Positions 14,403-23,989 are shown, counted from the stretch's first letter. The stretch is DNA of 64,000 nucleotides from RGIG8745 sp045576655 (GCA_045576655.1 JAZNGW010000005.1:34878-98877), one strand, 5' to 3'. Program-made: numbers and translations. The notes: generated by a model from the letters alone, not told the origin.

Positions 14403-17345
14403 TTATTCCGGCATGAGCACCACTCCTTCCTTCTTCATTCCGTCGACCTTGATGACTATAGGCGAGTCGAAACGGACATGGCGCACATGCTCTGTTTCCT
14501 GCATGGCGGGCTGGGCGTTGAGGAACGCCTGGTTGTACACGCCGTCGCCGAGATAGTCGTTTATGGTGAAGTAGCCCACTCCGAAACTTGTCAGATTCTG
14601 GAAGAAGTGTGTTCCCTGGCTCGGATCAATGCGGTAGTTGGTCAGTCCTGCCTCGACAATAGCCTTTGCAGCTGATATGTGAGGCCACTTGACAGGCACG
14701 CCCAGCCAAGGGTCGCTGCTGCCCCATCGTCCGGGACCGACAAGCACGTAGTTGCGCCCCTCGTCGAGGAACTTACGGTTGATGCTCTCAATCTCGTCGG
14801 CTATGGCAGGGTTGTTCGATGCCGTATAGCCGTCGGTCTTGACATAAACGATGTCATGCACATCGTTCGTGATGCCGTGGCCGATGGCGTTGTGAGAGCG
14901 GAGCAGAGTTCTTTCGTCTGGTATGGCCGAGAGGTCTTCGTCGAGCATCATCTTGTTGTCGACCATCGGACGTATCTGCAAGAGGTAGAACGTGCCGGTG
15001 CGGTCGGGATTGAGCTTGACAGCAAACTCGATTTCTACAGCGCGGCGCATCTCGTCCTGTCCATAGCGCAACACGAGTTGCAGTATTTCGGGCAGAGGGA
15101 ACACCTGCTGCTGCAGCACGCCGCAGAAGGTGATGAGTTTGCGTCCGCCGTCGTATATGCCGTCGCGGATGACCATGTCGTAGGGGTCGTAGGTCGATGC
15201 GATGTACTGCAGCGAACCGTCTTTCTCCGCCTCGCGCACATGGAGTTTCAAGAGGTTGAATCCGTCGTCCACTTTAAATTCCGTGCTGACGTTTGACATG
15301 TCGAGTGCGTAGAAACGAGTCTGGGTTTCGCGCAGGGCTATCTCCATTTCGCTCGTCTGCAGCACCTTGTCGGGATGGGCAGGGCAGACACGCAGGTTCT
15401 GTCCGCCGTCGACGATATATTTGCCAAGTCCGAGAGCGAGGTTTACCGTTCCTTCTTCAGCCTTCTCGTCTCCTATCGGATAGTAGTTGACCGAACGCGC
15501 CACTCCCGATATGTGCGGATAGAACCGTGTGCCGTAGGCCGTACCAGCCACTTCCTGCAGAATGACCGCCATCTTCTCCTGGTCAATAACGTTGCTCGTG
15601 GCGGTCATATACGCCTTGCTGTCGCGATAGAACACTGAGGCGTAGACGCTCTTGATAGCGTCGGACAGCATGCGCAAACGCGCGTACTTGTCTTCGACGT
15701 AAGGAATCATGTAGGTTGAGTAGATTCCGGCAAACGGTTGGTAGTGCGAATCCTCAAGAAGCGAAGACGAACGGATGGCTATCGGTTCGCGCACCACGTC
15801 GAGGAAGGTCATCAGGTCGTCGGCAAGACGTTCCGGCAGACGTGCGTGGAGGAAATACCGAAGAATCTCCTCATCGGGAATGTCGGAAAGGGCTATCTGA
15901 TATAGCTCGTTCGTGTCCATGAACTCATCGAAGATGTCGGTGCAGAGCACCACCGTCTTAGGTATAGTGACGTTTGCATTGTCAAAAGAGTTAAGGTCGT
16001 CATGGCGGAGGATTATATGGTCGAGAAACGCCAGTCCGCGCCCTTTTCCGCCCAACGAGCCCTCGCCGATGCGGGCAAAGTTGCTGTAGTGGTCAAAGCG
16101 GTTACGATTGAATACCGCCACCACGCCTCGGTTCTTCATCTTACGGTACGACACGATGGCGTCGAAGATAATCTGGCGGTGAGCGTCAATGTCCTGAAGC
16201 GAATGCCATGTGATGTGCTTCAGAAACTCTGATATAGGGAATAGCGCACGCGAGCAGAGCCAGCGCGACACGTTATTGCGCGAGATGTGGTAGAGGAGTG
16301 ACTCCTTCGGCAATTTGAAGATGTTGTCCTGCAAGTCCTTGAGGTTGCGCAGGCGTGCCACTTCTTCCATTGTGACAGGGTCGCGGAAGATGAAATCGCC
16401 AAATCCGAACCGTTTCAGGATGAACTTTCTCAAATCGACATACATCTTTTTCGAGTTCTTGTCGATGAAGTCGGCGTTGCACTTCTCTGCCAGCACCTCC
16501 TTGTCGGCCTCCGACGACTCCATGATGAGCGGGATAAATTCGTCGATGGCTCTGATGGCCGAAAGCAGACGGAATCCCGCCATCTCGTCGGTTTTTCCTC
16601 CGCGAGGAAAGCGGCAGTCGCTGATGACCCCCAGCGTGTTATCCTTGTATTTCGTGTAAAGCCCCCAAGCCTCCTCATAGCTTCGTGCGAGCACAATCTT
16701 CGGGCGGCCTCGCATGCGGAGAGTTTCAAGCTGCGCATTAAGCGCCTCGGTGGCGAACTCCAAACTCTGCTGAAGCACGAACTTGTACAGATAGGGCAGG
16801 ATGGACGAGTAGAAACGTATGGAGTCCTCGACCAGGAGAATCATCTGCACGCCGGCGTTCACATCGTGCTCCAGATTCATCTTGTCCTCTATAAGTTTGA
16901 TGATGGATAGGAGCAGATCCGTGTTGCCCAGCCAGCAGAACACATATTCAAAGATAGACAGGTCCTCATTCTGCATGCGTCGGGTAATGCCGTGCGAAAA
17001 CGGAGTAAGCACCACCATCGGCACATGAGGATATTCCAGTTTGATGCCTCGGGCAATGTCAAAGACGTCGTTGTTGTCCGTTCCTGGCATACAAATCATC
17101 AGGTCAAACGAGCGTTGCGCCAGCATGCGTTCCGCCTCCTCTCTCGATGCCACCTGAAAGAATCGTGGAGGATAGCGAAGTCCGAGTTTAGCATATTCCG
17201 TAAAAATCTTCTCGTCGACACGCCCGTCATCCTCCAGCATGAAAGCGTCGTACGGATTGGCAATGAGCAGCACGTTGAATATTCGCCTTTGCATGAGGTC
17301 GACAAACGACGTGTCGCGCAATATGAGTTGGTCCTTGTTAGTCAT
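14403..17345 (-). CDS. PEP/pyruvate-binding (PEP-synthase-like) protein with N-terminal receiver-like region
   Basis: 980 residues, no signal peptide. The first 400 residues contain two regions resembling response-regulator receivers (NVLLIANPYDAFMLEDDGRV...MVVLTPFS, then MILLVEDSIRFYSSILPYL...GVISDCRFPRGG). From about 450 a PEP/pyruvate-binding (ATP-grasp-like) domain follows, with GEGSLGGKGRGLAFLD, EPIAIRSSSLLEDSHYQPFAGIYSTY and YLLQIRPM. The phospho-histidine swivelling domain and the PEP-binding TIM barrel of true PEP synthase are not seen, so catalysis of pyruvate to PEP is doubtful. Large proteins of this layout are common in Bacteroidales and have no assigned role. It is separated from the PL11 gene by a terminator. 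Confidence 0.75.
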   Translation of the reverse strand: MTNKDQLILRDTSFVDLMQRRIFNVLLIANPYDAFMLEDDGRVDEKIFTEYAKLGLRYPPRFFQVASREEAERMLAQRSFDLMICMPGTDNNDVFDIARGIKLEYPHVPMVVLTPFSHGITRRMQNEDLSIFEYVFCWLGNTDLLLSIIKLIEDKMNLEHDVNAGVQMILLVEDSIRFYSSILPYLYKFVLQQSLEFATEALNAQLETLRMRGRPKIVLARSYEEAWGLYTKYKDNTLGVISDCRFPRGGKTDEMAGFRLLSAIRAIDEFIPLIMESSEADKEVLAEKCNADFIDKNSKKMYVDLRKFILKRFGFGDFIFRDPVTMEEVARLRNLKDLQDNIFKLPKESLLYHISRNNVSRWLCSRALFPISEFLKHITWHSLQDIDAHRQIIFDAIVSYRKMKNRGVVAVFNRNRFDHYSNFARIGEGSLGGKGRGLAFLDHIILRHDDLNSFDNANVTIPKTVVLCTDIFDEFMDTNELYQIALSDIPDEEILRYFLHARLPERLADDLMTFLDVVREPIAIRSSSLLEDSHYQPFAGIYSTYMIPYVEDKYARLRMLSDAIKSVYASVFYRDSKAYMTATSNVIDQEKMAVILQEVAGTAYGTRFYPHISGVARSVNYYPIGDEKAEEGTVNLALGLGKYIVDGGQNLRVCPAHPDKVLQTSEMEIALRETQTRFYALDMSNVSTEFKVDDGFNLLKLHVREAEKDGSLQYIASTYDPYDMVIRDGIYDGGRKLITFCGVLQQQVFPLPEILQLVLRYGQDEMRRAVEIEFAVKLNPDRTGTFYLLQIRPMVDNKMMLDEDLSAIPDERTLLRSHNAIGHGITNDVHDIVYVKTDGYTASNNPAIADEIESINRKFLDEGRNYVLVGPGRWGSSDPWLGVPVKWPHISAAKAIVEAGLTNYRIDPSQGTHFFQNLTSFGVGYFTINDYLGDGVYNQAFLNAQPAMQETEHVRHVRFDSPIVIKVDGMKKEGVVLMPE

Positions 17346-17479
17346 GTTCTTTTCTAAATATACGCAGAGTTCCTATCTGTATTTCCAGAAACTCCCAATT
17401 CGCAAAATTAAGAAAATAATACAGACTGCTGAAGCGTAGCCGAGTTTTTTTGTGTCAAAGTTAGGTGTGGCAATAAACA

Positions 17480-17511
17480 TTGAAGGCCCTCAGCGCGCTG
17501 AGAGCCTTCAA
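17480..17511 (-). terminator. Hairpin after the large PL11 gene
   Basis: TTGAAGGC...GCCTTCAA outer stem with an inner CTCAGCG/CGCTGAG stem and one C-A mismatch, 32 bp in all. It lies 27 bp after the PL11 stop. T content after the stem on the minus strand is moderate. Confidence 0.6.
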
Positions 17512-17537
17512 TCTGTTAGTGATTACAGGAAACGTTC

Positions 17538-20500
17538 TTATTTCAGAACTTTCTTTGTGAGAGTGCCTTGAGGAGCAGTTATCTTGAGCAAGTAGACTCC
17601 TGAAGGGTGGGCTGACTGGCGGAACGCTGCCTCTACGCTGCCGAACGGACAAGCAAAGCAGCCTATCTGTGAACCGCCAATGGTGAGTACCTTCACTTCT
17701 ACGTCGGTGTCGGCAGGGATTGACGCGATGCCTGTAGGGTCAGTCTTGATGAAGAGCAGACCTTCGATGTAGCGGTCTGTGTCCCACATGAGTCCCTGTG
17801 GCAGTTCTGGAAGTTCGAATGCAGGAACTCCTGTGTATGATTCTGCTTCCCAGATACGGATGGAGTCGCCTGCTACAGGTTCGTAGTTCTCATAGAGGAA
17901 CGGTTTGATTGTTCCGTTCATTGTGAGACTCTTGACTCCTGTGATGTATGCGCATCCGTTGTTAGTGGCTGTAGCGCAACGGCGGATTCCGAATGTGTAT
18001 GTTGAGCTTGAACTGAACATTACGTTCTTTCCGCCGAAGTTGATGTTTCCGCTTGTGGCTGTGGCTGTGCTTCCCGGCTGCACGGTTCCGTAAACGGTTA
18101 CGCTGCTGTTGGTGAGCGAGCCGGATGTGCCTGATGTACCGGTGAGGATTGCCTCCTTAGCAACGGTAAGTGTGCCGGTGCCAAGTTTTGCGTTAGCTCC
18201 GCTTAGGAGCACAGAACCGCCTTCGATGCGTGTGGCTCCGGTGTTGGCGTTTGCTCCCTTGACGGTCATTCGGCATGCTCCAATCTTGTAGAAGTTGGCG
18301 TTGCCCTCGAATATGCCTTCCCAAGTGAAGTTCTCTTCGTCGTTACCAATCTTCCAAGTGTTGGCTCCTACTGTGACGCCGTTGGAGAATGCGCATCCTG
18401 CTCCGATTCTACCTGTTCCGGTGAGCTTACCGACAGTTGATGTCTTGCCGGAGTTCTGCACGTAGATACCTGAAGGGATATCCATTGCACCCTTGCCGAG
18501 AGCAAGTGCGATGTCGAGGGTGAATCGTCCGTCATCAGCATAGGATGCCCTTGGAACGATCGTTCCTGTGAAGTTGGAAGTGTTGAGGCGGAGCGGTGTG
18601 CGTGTAGCGTACCATCCGCTACCTTTCTCTGCGGCGCTGTAGATGGTGATTGTACCTGCTCCTGTGATGGTGTTGCTGTATGTCTGTCGATTGGCGGCAG
18701 TCCATGTGCCCTTCTTGCCTGCTGGGATGTTGATGGTATTGCTTGTGCCTACCATGTCGTTGAGCGCACCGCCTTGCAATTCTACGACCTTAGCTGCAAC
18801 TCCTGAGTGGTTTTCTACAGTTCCTGCTACAATCGTCATGCGGTTGAGGCTTGTGCCCGAAGCGTAGGTCTTGAGCCATCCTGAACCTTTCTTCGTGAGG
18901 AGGGTACCTGAGAACGCCTTGTTCATTGCGAAGTCGTGGGAGTTGCTGATTACACCGCCTTCTTCGCTCTCAAAACGTATAGGCGAGCCCATCTGTACAG
19001 CGGCTGTAGTCTGGAGTGTACCGCCGTTCTCGATGATGAACTTATTAGCGTTAGTCGTTACTGCTCCGAGGTTTCCGTATGCCTGGTTAGCGTTGGAGAG
19101 TGACTTGACGCTGACTATTCCGCCGCTGATGCGGTTGCCGCCTGTATATGTGTTGTCGGTCGAGATGGTGAGCTTGCCTGTGCCGCTCTTGACGAGTGTG
19201 GCTGAACCAGTGATTGCTCCCGCACCTGAGAATGTGTATGCCTTGGTGTTGTCGACGAAGATTGTGTCGCTTGGGAGTTCGCCTGTGAGCTGTACTGTGA
19301 AGTTCTCTGTTTCGTCGGTGAAGCGGACTTTGTCGTTCTGTACGAAGTAGCTTGCGTCGCCGTCGTTGAGGAAGTTCATGTCGGCGGCATAGTTCCATAC
19401 GTTGCTTTCTGCACCTGACCATGTCACTAATCCTGCGTCGCGCACGCCTTCAACGATAAGGTATATCTTGCCGTCCTCGTGCAGGAGCGAGCATTTTAGT
19501 GCGCCGACGCCTTCAAGTTTGATGTCGCTAAGGTTGCCGTCGATTGTTGCGGCTTCTGCTACAAGATATTTGCCAACGGACAATTCAGTGCCGTCCTGGA
19601 GGCTGAAGCGCCATACTGGTGTGAGGTACTTAGGGCCGTACTCCCAGTTCTTCTTTTCGATGCTGATGTGCTTTGTCTTGATGAGGTCGGCAGCGAAGCC
19701 AGTGTTGTACACGTCGAATTCTACGATTGAACCGAAGTTGAGGTCGAGAGTGTCGGTTGTGATTTCGCCCTTTGAACCGGCGTTGCCTGGACGGAGTACA
19801 GAGGCGTAGTCCATCTTGATGCTGCGGAACTGGCCGCCAGCAGAGTTGAGTTCGGCGAAGCGGTTGAGCCAGAATGATGAGTTCTTCATCGTTCCGTCGA
19901 AGTTGACCTTACCAGCCCAGATGTCAGTGTTGCCAGTGTGGGTCATGTCGACCTTTGGCAAGTTAAGGATTCCGTCGCCTTGCTTCACGAGGCGTGTGTT
20001 GCCTGTGAATCCGGCACCGCTTACGGTGTGGGTGTAGTAAGTGTACTTGATGGCATTGTTGTTAGTGTTTCCCTGTACCCAGCTTGGCACGTTGAAAGTC
20101 ATTATTTTTGGTGATGCGCCTTCGGCAATGCTTACGCTCATGTCGTTGTTTTCACACACGATGGCATGCTTGCCGTTGAGGTCAGTGCCGATTGTGCCGC
20201 CGTTAACCACTTCGGTGCGTCCTGTCATTGTGAGCGGCGGAGGAGCGATAGTGATGCCTTCGAGCTCTCCGAGGAAGTAGCTGAGGTGAGGTGGCTGGTT
20301 GTAACCGATGCTCTGCCATACCATAGCATTGCGATACTGGTGGTCGTGCCAGAGGGTGTAGATGCGGTGGTTAGTAGGGGTGGTTGTTGTGTAGATGCGA
20401 AGGTTCGCGTTGTCGCCTGTGCGGAGCACCATCTCCTCGCGCCAGTCGCCGAGGATGTCGCCTGTAGCGCCAGGGTTGTTCTTGCTCCAGTTGTTCATCT

Positions 20501-22079
20501 TGCATCCGCTTGAAGTGAATATGCGGTTTACGCCTCCTCCCACAATCTTGTCAATCTTAGCTTCGCGCTCTGTACCAGGGCTGTTGAGGATTTCCTCGCA
20601 GAGGTCACCGTCCCAATAGATGCGGAAGTTGAGGTCGTAGCCTGGTACGCCTGGCAGTGGCTTGTCGGCAACGGTAGAGATAAGTCCGCTGGCGTTGCTC
20701 TTGCCGACGCATCCAGGGTATTCGTTTGTGAAGTTACCGCAGAGGGCGCGTCCGTCATCGCTGTTGCTCTGCAGACGGTAGTAGATTTTTGAAGTAGTAG
20801 CGTTGCGGTAGTTCATGGCAGGGCTGCTTTCGTTACAAGCGAAATGCTCAAGTCCCCAGCGGTATGGGTCGAAGTCGCTTGTGTGCTGCGCGTCGCCATG
20901 TCCGAGACCTGTTGTTGAGAGTCCCTTACCATTGTCGTCGAGCACCATCGAACCGAACACGATTTCATCGCGTCCGTCCATGTCGACATCGGCGATACCG
21001 AAGTTGTGGTATCCCTGTCCGCGCCAAGAGCCGCCTGGGTCGTTCCAGCGCCAACGCTGTGTCAACTGGTGAGTTACAGGGTCAACGTCGAATGCTGCCA
21101 TCTTGTGGATAGTGTAGGCTCCGCGACCGAGGAAGATGCTTGGGCGGCGTCCGTCAAGATAAGGCGCAGCGAAGAAGTGCTTTGTAGAGCGGTGGCCGTA
21201 GCCGTCGCCCCATACTGCGTTCAAGTCGGTCTGTCCGCTCTCGAGACGTGGCAGCGGGTAAGGCATGTTAACGTATGTCTCGGCTGTCTCACCGTTGAGG
21301 TAGAGCAGGAACTCGTTGCCTGTGTGAGTATATGCCATGTTGGCGTCGCTCTGCAGAGTGTTACGGCTGTCGTACGACATGTTACCGATGTTTTCGGTTG
21401 TGCCGTCAGCTCTGTGGATAATCATGTTGTCTGCACCGCGCAAGAGAACTTCCGCCTTGCCGTCCATGTCCCAGTCGTAGCCGATGATGTCGTACTGCTC
21501 GTCCGGGCCGGAAACCATGTTAGGACCGAGGTCGATGTACCAAAGGCGCTTTCCCTTGATGTTGTAGCACTCAAGACGGTGGAAACTGTGCTTGTTGTTT
21601 GTGTAGTCAAGGATTGCGTTGCTGTTGCGCTTTACGATAAACTCCGACACACCGTCGCCGTCAACGTCGGCAAGTGACACGTCGTTGAGGGTGTAGTCGG
21701 CAGTAACATTCTGTCCGTTACGGTTGATGACCGACTGCATAGGGATGTCGATGTACTGCTGGCTCCACACTTTTACTGCAGCACACTGAGCCTGCTCCAC
21801 TCCGTCAACGACAGGAGCCACGGTGTAAGTGTTGCTTGTTGAGCCAGAAGCGTCTGTGAAGTTCGACACTGACAGCGGAGTCTGGTTTACCTTCTGTCCG
21901 TTGCGGTACAGGTTGTAAGTCACTCCGTAGTATTCTTCGCCGAACACACGCCAGCTGACGAACACTCCGTTTGACACCTTTACGGCCACGAGTCCGCGGT
22001 CTACGATGTCTGTGAATCGCTGTGCAAATCCCGCCACAGATAATGACAGGAGCACAAGAAGCATGTAAATTCTCTTCAT
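17538..22079 (-). CDS. Rhamnogalacturonan lyase PL11 fused to autotransporter-type beta repeats and T9SS tail
   Basis: 1513 residues from the ATG at 22079; the longer open frame upstream only translates a DNA repeat. The signal peptide is MKRIYMLLVLLSLSVAGFAQ. Residues about 21-620 are a PL11 lyase (start RGLVAVKVSNGVFVSWRVFG, then DVDGDGVSEF, DWDMDGKAEVL, DVDMDGRDEIVFGS calcium-type loops and LGDWREEMVLR), which cleaves the rhamnogalacturonan-I backbone. A long middle part (about 700-1400) has repeated GTGxLTxxxxNTYTGxTxIxxG-like units typical of autotransporter-associated beta strands, here a probable stalk or beta-helix. The end (ASIPADTDVEVKV...GVYLLKITAPQG...KKVLK) is a T9SS sorting domain. 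Export and surface attachment follow. A 4 x 21-bp array lies upstream. Confidence 0.88.
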   Translation of the reverse strand: MKRIYMLLVLLSLSVAGFAQRFTDIVDRGLVAVKVSNGVFVSWRVFGEEYYGVTYNLYRNGQKVNQTPLSVSNFTDASGSTSNTYTVAPVVDGVEQAQCAAVKVWSQQYIDIPMQSVINRNGQNVTADYTLNDVSLADVDGDGVSEFIVKRNSNAILDYTNNKHSFHRLECYNIKGKRLWYIDLGPNMVSGPDEQYDIIGYDWDMDGKAEVLLRGADNMIIHRADGTTENIGNMSYDSRNTLQSDANMAYTHTGNEFLLYLNGETAETYVNMPYPLPRLESGQTDLNAVWGDGYGHRSTKHFFAAPYLDGRRPSIFLGRGAYTIHKMAAFDVDPVTHQLTQRWRWNDPGGSWRGQGYHNFGIADVDMDGRDEIVFGSMVLDDNGKGLSTTGLGHGDAQHTSDFDPYRWGLEHFACNESSPAMNYRNATTSKIYYRLQSNSDDGRALCGNFTNEYPGCVGKSNASGLISTVADKPLPGVPGYDLNFRIYWDGDLCEEILNSPGTEREAKIDKIVGGGVNRIFTSSGCKMNNWSKNNPGATGDILGDWREEMVLRTGDNANLRIYTTTTPTNHRIYTLWHDHQYRNAMVWQSIGYNQPPHLSYFLGELEGITIAPPPLTMTGRTEVVNGGTIGTDLNGKHAIVCENNDMSVSIAEGASPKIMTFNVPSWVQGNTNNNAIKYTYYTHTVSGAGFTGNTRLVKQGDGILNLPKVDMTHTGNTDIWAGKVNFDGTMKNSSFWLNRFAELNSAGGQFRSIKMDYASVLRPGNAGSKGEITTDTLDLNFGSIVEFDVYNTGFAADLIKTKHISIEKKNWEYGPKYLTPVWRFSLQDGTELSVGKYLVAEAATIDGNLSDIKLEGVGALKCSLLHEDGKIYLIVEGVRDAGLVTWSGAESNVWNYAADMNFLNDGDASYFVQNDKVRFTDETENFTVQLTGELPSDTIFVDNTKAYTFSGAGAITGSATLVKSGTGKLTISTDNTYTGGNRISGGIVSVKSLSNANQAYGNLGAVTTNANKFIIENGGTLQTTAAVQMGSPIRFESEEGGVISNSHDFAMNKAFSGTLLTKKGSGWLKTYASGTSLNRMTIVAGTVENHSGVAAKVVELQGGALNDMVGTSNTINIPAGKKGTWTAANRQTYSNTITGAGTITIYSAAEKGSGWYATRTPLRLNTSNFTGTIVPRASYADDGRFTLDIALALGKGAMDIPSGIYVQNSGKTSTVGKLTGTGRIGAGCAFSNGVTVGANTWKIGNDEENFTWEGIFEGNANFYKIGACRMTVKGANANTGATRIEGGSVLLSGANAKLGTGTLTVAKEAILTGTSGTSGSLTNSSVTVYGTVQPGSTATATSGNINFGGKNVMFSSSSTYTFGIRRCATATNNGCAYITGVKSLTMNGTIKPFLYENYEPVAGDSIRIWEAESYTGVPAFELPELPQGLMWDTDRYIEGLLFIKTDPTGIASIPADTDVEVKVLTIGGSQIGCFACPFGSVEAAFRQSAHPSGVYLLKITAPQGTLTKKVLK

Positions 22080-22172
22080 GATTAATATGTGTATTAGATT
22101 AGTATTTCCGTTACCGCTGATTAGGCGCAATGATGCTAAACACCGATTGCGTAACAGTATCCTTAATTTGCG

Positions 22173-22195
22173 CAAAAATACGAATAAATTCCAAC
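22173..22195 (-). promoter_or_regulatory. Candidate promoter of the PL11 gene
   Basis: On the minus strand TTGGAATTTATTCGTATTTT precedes TGCGC; TATTTTTG fits TAnnTTTG. Almost the same block (TTGGATTTTTATTCGTATTT) occurs before the GH97 gene at 62752-62775. The TTGG is only 10-11 bp from the -7 box, so it is not a standard -33 element and may be an activator site or extended promoter. Confidence 0.45.
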
Positions 22196-22266
22196 AAATC
22201 ACCATTGTTGTGTCCTTTTTTGTCAAAACGGAACAATATATTGCTGCGAACTTGGGGGAAAACTTT

Positions 22267-22350
22267 AAACTCAGGCTGTGTTCGTATAAACTCAGTCTAA
22301 GTTTGTACGTATTTAGTCTGAGTTTGTACAAACTTAGCCTAAGTTTATAA
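22267..22350. repeat. 4 x 21-bp palindromic tandem array (copy 1)
   Basis: Four 21-bp units begin at 22267, 22288, 22309 and 22330. Each is an imperfect palindrome of the form AAACTnAGnCTnAGTTTGTAC. Flanks GGAAAACTT before and CTTTCGCCG after are shared with copy 2 at 34565-34648. The array starts 188 bp upstream of the PL11 ATG. Confidence 0.85.
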
Positions 22351-22476
22351 CTTTCGCCGCTGTGACGATACGTATCGGCAGGGCTGAAAAGAAAAGAGCA
22401 CCAGGGTTGGGTGCTCTTTGTAAGCGCTTGCCTTAGTGGTCAGGCAAGGCAAGAATCGGTCGTGAGTATGTGCGTG

Positions 22477-22659
22477 TTAGTCGTTGCTTTCGAGAATCTT
22501 CTTCACGTCGGCCTCGGCCTTCGTGAGTTTGTCCTTGCAGAAACTGACGAGTTCCTTTGCTTCTTTCAGTGAGGCGGAGAGGGAGTCGATGTCAGTCTTG
22601 CCGCTCTCGATGTTTTGTGCAATCTCTTCGAGACGCTTCATTGCTTGTTCGTAGGTCAT
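22477..22659 (-). CDS. xseB: Exodeoxyribonuclease VII small subunit
   Basis: 60 residues from the ATG at 22659 (MTYEQAMKRLEEIAQNIESG); the open frame upstream only translates simple repeats. XseB is a small helical subunit that wraps XseA for single-strand DNA degradation. The sequence MTYEQAMKRLEEI...LKEAKELVSFCKDKLTKAE matches the family in length and heptad pattern. It lies 64 bp after the xseA stop, separated by TTGAGGAGTAAGGAG-type simple repeats. Confidence 0.92.
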   Translation of the reverse strand: MTYEQAMKRLEEIAQNIESGKTDIDSLSASLKEAKELVSFCKDKLTKAEADVKKILESND

Positions 22660-22723
22660 GAGTTGAGGGGTTAAGGGGTTGAGGAGTAAGGAGTTGAGTA
22701 GTAAGTAGTTGAGGAGTGAGGAG

Positions 22724-23989
22724 TTATGTAGAGATGTCACATTGTGGCGTCTCAGGAGTTAAGGGGCTACCGATCACTTCCGACTGTACTTCGCCGTGGG
22801 CGAGGGTGGTTGTGATGGTGTCGCCTGGGGCGACGCTGCTGGCATCGGTCACTGCCTTGCCGTTGATGCGTGTGATGCTGTAGCCGAGTCGCAGAACGTG
22901 TTCGGGGTCGGCGCTGCTAATATTGTCGCTGATGCGCTCAATGCGGTGCAGCTCCTTCATGAGGCGGGTGGTGCATGCTGTCGTAAGTCGTTGCCATGAC
23001 ATGCTTGTGCGATTGTTCTCGCGTGCGCTGACAAGGGTGAGCAGAGTGGGGAGTTTGGCTGTGATGTTCTGCTGGCGGACTTGCTCTCGGTGCAGTTGCT
23101 GCATTGCCAAAGCTGCAATTTGTTCTGCAAACTGCTCGACTGTGGCAAGTTCGTTGGCTTGGTGGTGAATGAGGAACTCTGCCGCCGCAGTAGGAGTTTT
23201 CACTCGGGTGTGCGCCACCATGTCGATGACGGTGTCGTCGCGCTCATGCCCAATGCCGGTGATGACGGGCAGTGGGAATTGTGCCACGTTCTCAGCGAGG
23301 GCGAGGGTGTCAAACCCGTTGAGGTCGGATGTAGAACCTCCGCCCCTGATGATGACAACGATGTCCCATGAGTCCATGTCTGCCGCGATGCAGTTGAGCG
23401 CACTGATGATGCTTTGCTCCACACCGTCGCCTTGCATCGTGGCAGGGAAGAGACGGGTGATGAAATGCAGTCCGTACTGATTGTTCTGAAGTTGGTCGGC
23501 AAAGTCGCCATATCCGGCAGCGCTTGCCGATGATATGACCGCAATGCGCTGGAGCAGGCGGGGTAGGGGGAGTTCCTTGTTCATGTCGAGAACGCCCTCG
23601 TCCTTCAGCCTCTGGATGATTTCCATTCTGCGGCGTGCTATGTCGCCGAGCGTGAAGGTAGGGTCGATGTCGACCACGTTGAGCGAGTAGCCGTAAAGTT
23701 CGTGGAAGGTCGGTTCGACACAGACAAGCACCTGCATGCCAGGTGAGGGAGCTTGTCCGGTGGTCTTCTCGAAGTAGTTCTTTATCAAAGCCCACTTGTT
23801 GGCCCATACCTGCCCACGGGCCTTGGCGATAATGCCGTTCCCGTTTTCCGCTTTCTGCACGAACTCCATGTAGCAGTGTCCGCGGTTGGTGCGCAGTTCG
23901 CTCACCTCGGCTTTCACCCATAGGGGTGCGGGGGCTGAGGCCTCAACGGCGTTGCGCACTATGTTGTTGAGTTCGTAGAGGGAAAGCAT
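22724..23989 (-). CDS. xseA: Exodeoxyribonuclease VII large subunit
   Basis: 421 residues. It degrades single-stranded DNA to oligonucleotides with XseB. An N-terminal OB-fold (about 1-100, APLWVKAEVSELRTNRGHCYMEF), the catalytic region with GDFADQLQNNQYG, IIRGGGSTSDLNGFD and GIGHERDDTVIDMVAH, and a C-terminal coiled part are all present. The last residues, GSPLTPETPQCDIST, are encoded by a copy of the GAGACGTCACA palindromic repeat (22731-22753), so the original 3' end has been replaced or extended by a repeat insertion. Confidence 0.95.
   Translation of the reverse strand: MLSLYELNNIVRNAVEASAPAPLWVKAEVSELRTNRGHCYMEFVQKAENGNGIIAKARGQVWANKWALIKNYFEKTTGQAPSPGMQVLVCVEPTFHELYGYSLNVVDIDPTFTLGDIARRRMEIIQRLKDEGVLDMNKELPLPRLLQRIAVISSASAAGYGDFADQLQNNQYGLHFITRLFPATMQGDGVEQSIISALNCIAADMDSWDIVVIIRGGGSTSDLNGFDTLALAENVAQFPLPVITGIGHERDDTVIDMVAHTRVKTPTAAAEFLIHHQANELATVEQFAEQIAALAMQQLHREQVRQQNITAKLPTLLTLVSARENNRTSMSWQRLTTACTTRLMKELHRIERISDNISSADPEHVLRLGYSITRINGKAVTDASSVAPGDTITTTLAHGEVQSEVIGSPLTPETPQCDIST
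22731..22753. repeat. GAGACGTCACA-type palindromic repeat (in xseA 3' end)
   Basis: GAGATGTCACATTGTGGCGTCTC, one of about ten copies in this window. The others noted are at 24733-24755, 24782-24806, 45442-45464, 45662-45684, about 48296-48328 (longer, degenerate), 54408-54432 (degenerate), 56779-56801, 56825-56847 and 57042-57064. This is the one copy that overlaps a coding sequence. Confidence 0.8.

Larger units (their letters stand above)
22080..22476. other. Intergenic region with promoter and 21-bp array
   Basis: This 397-bp gap holds the presumed promoter of the PL11 gene near 22173-22195, a four-unit array at 22267-22350, and, toward xseB, a GC-rich stretch with AGAGCACC...GGGTGCTCTT (about 22397-22420) that may be the xseB terminator. 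No gene is seen; the open frames over the array are translated repeats. Confidence 0.6.

Noticed and set aside
22080..22331. 84-residue N-terminal extension of the large PL11 protein
   Set aside because: A standard signal peptide starts at 22079; the upstream residues translate the array and promoter.
22078..22350. Open frame encoding LSLYKLSLSL-type repeats (also 34382-34648)
   Set aside because: It is the translation of the 21-bp DNA array; 21 bp gives a 7-residue period in any frame. There is no start signal or flanking protein sequence.
22267..22350. CRISPR array
   Set aside because: Units are contiguous without spacers, only four, and no cas gene is near. The same holds for the other 21/22-bp arrays.
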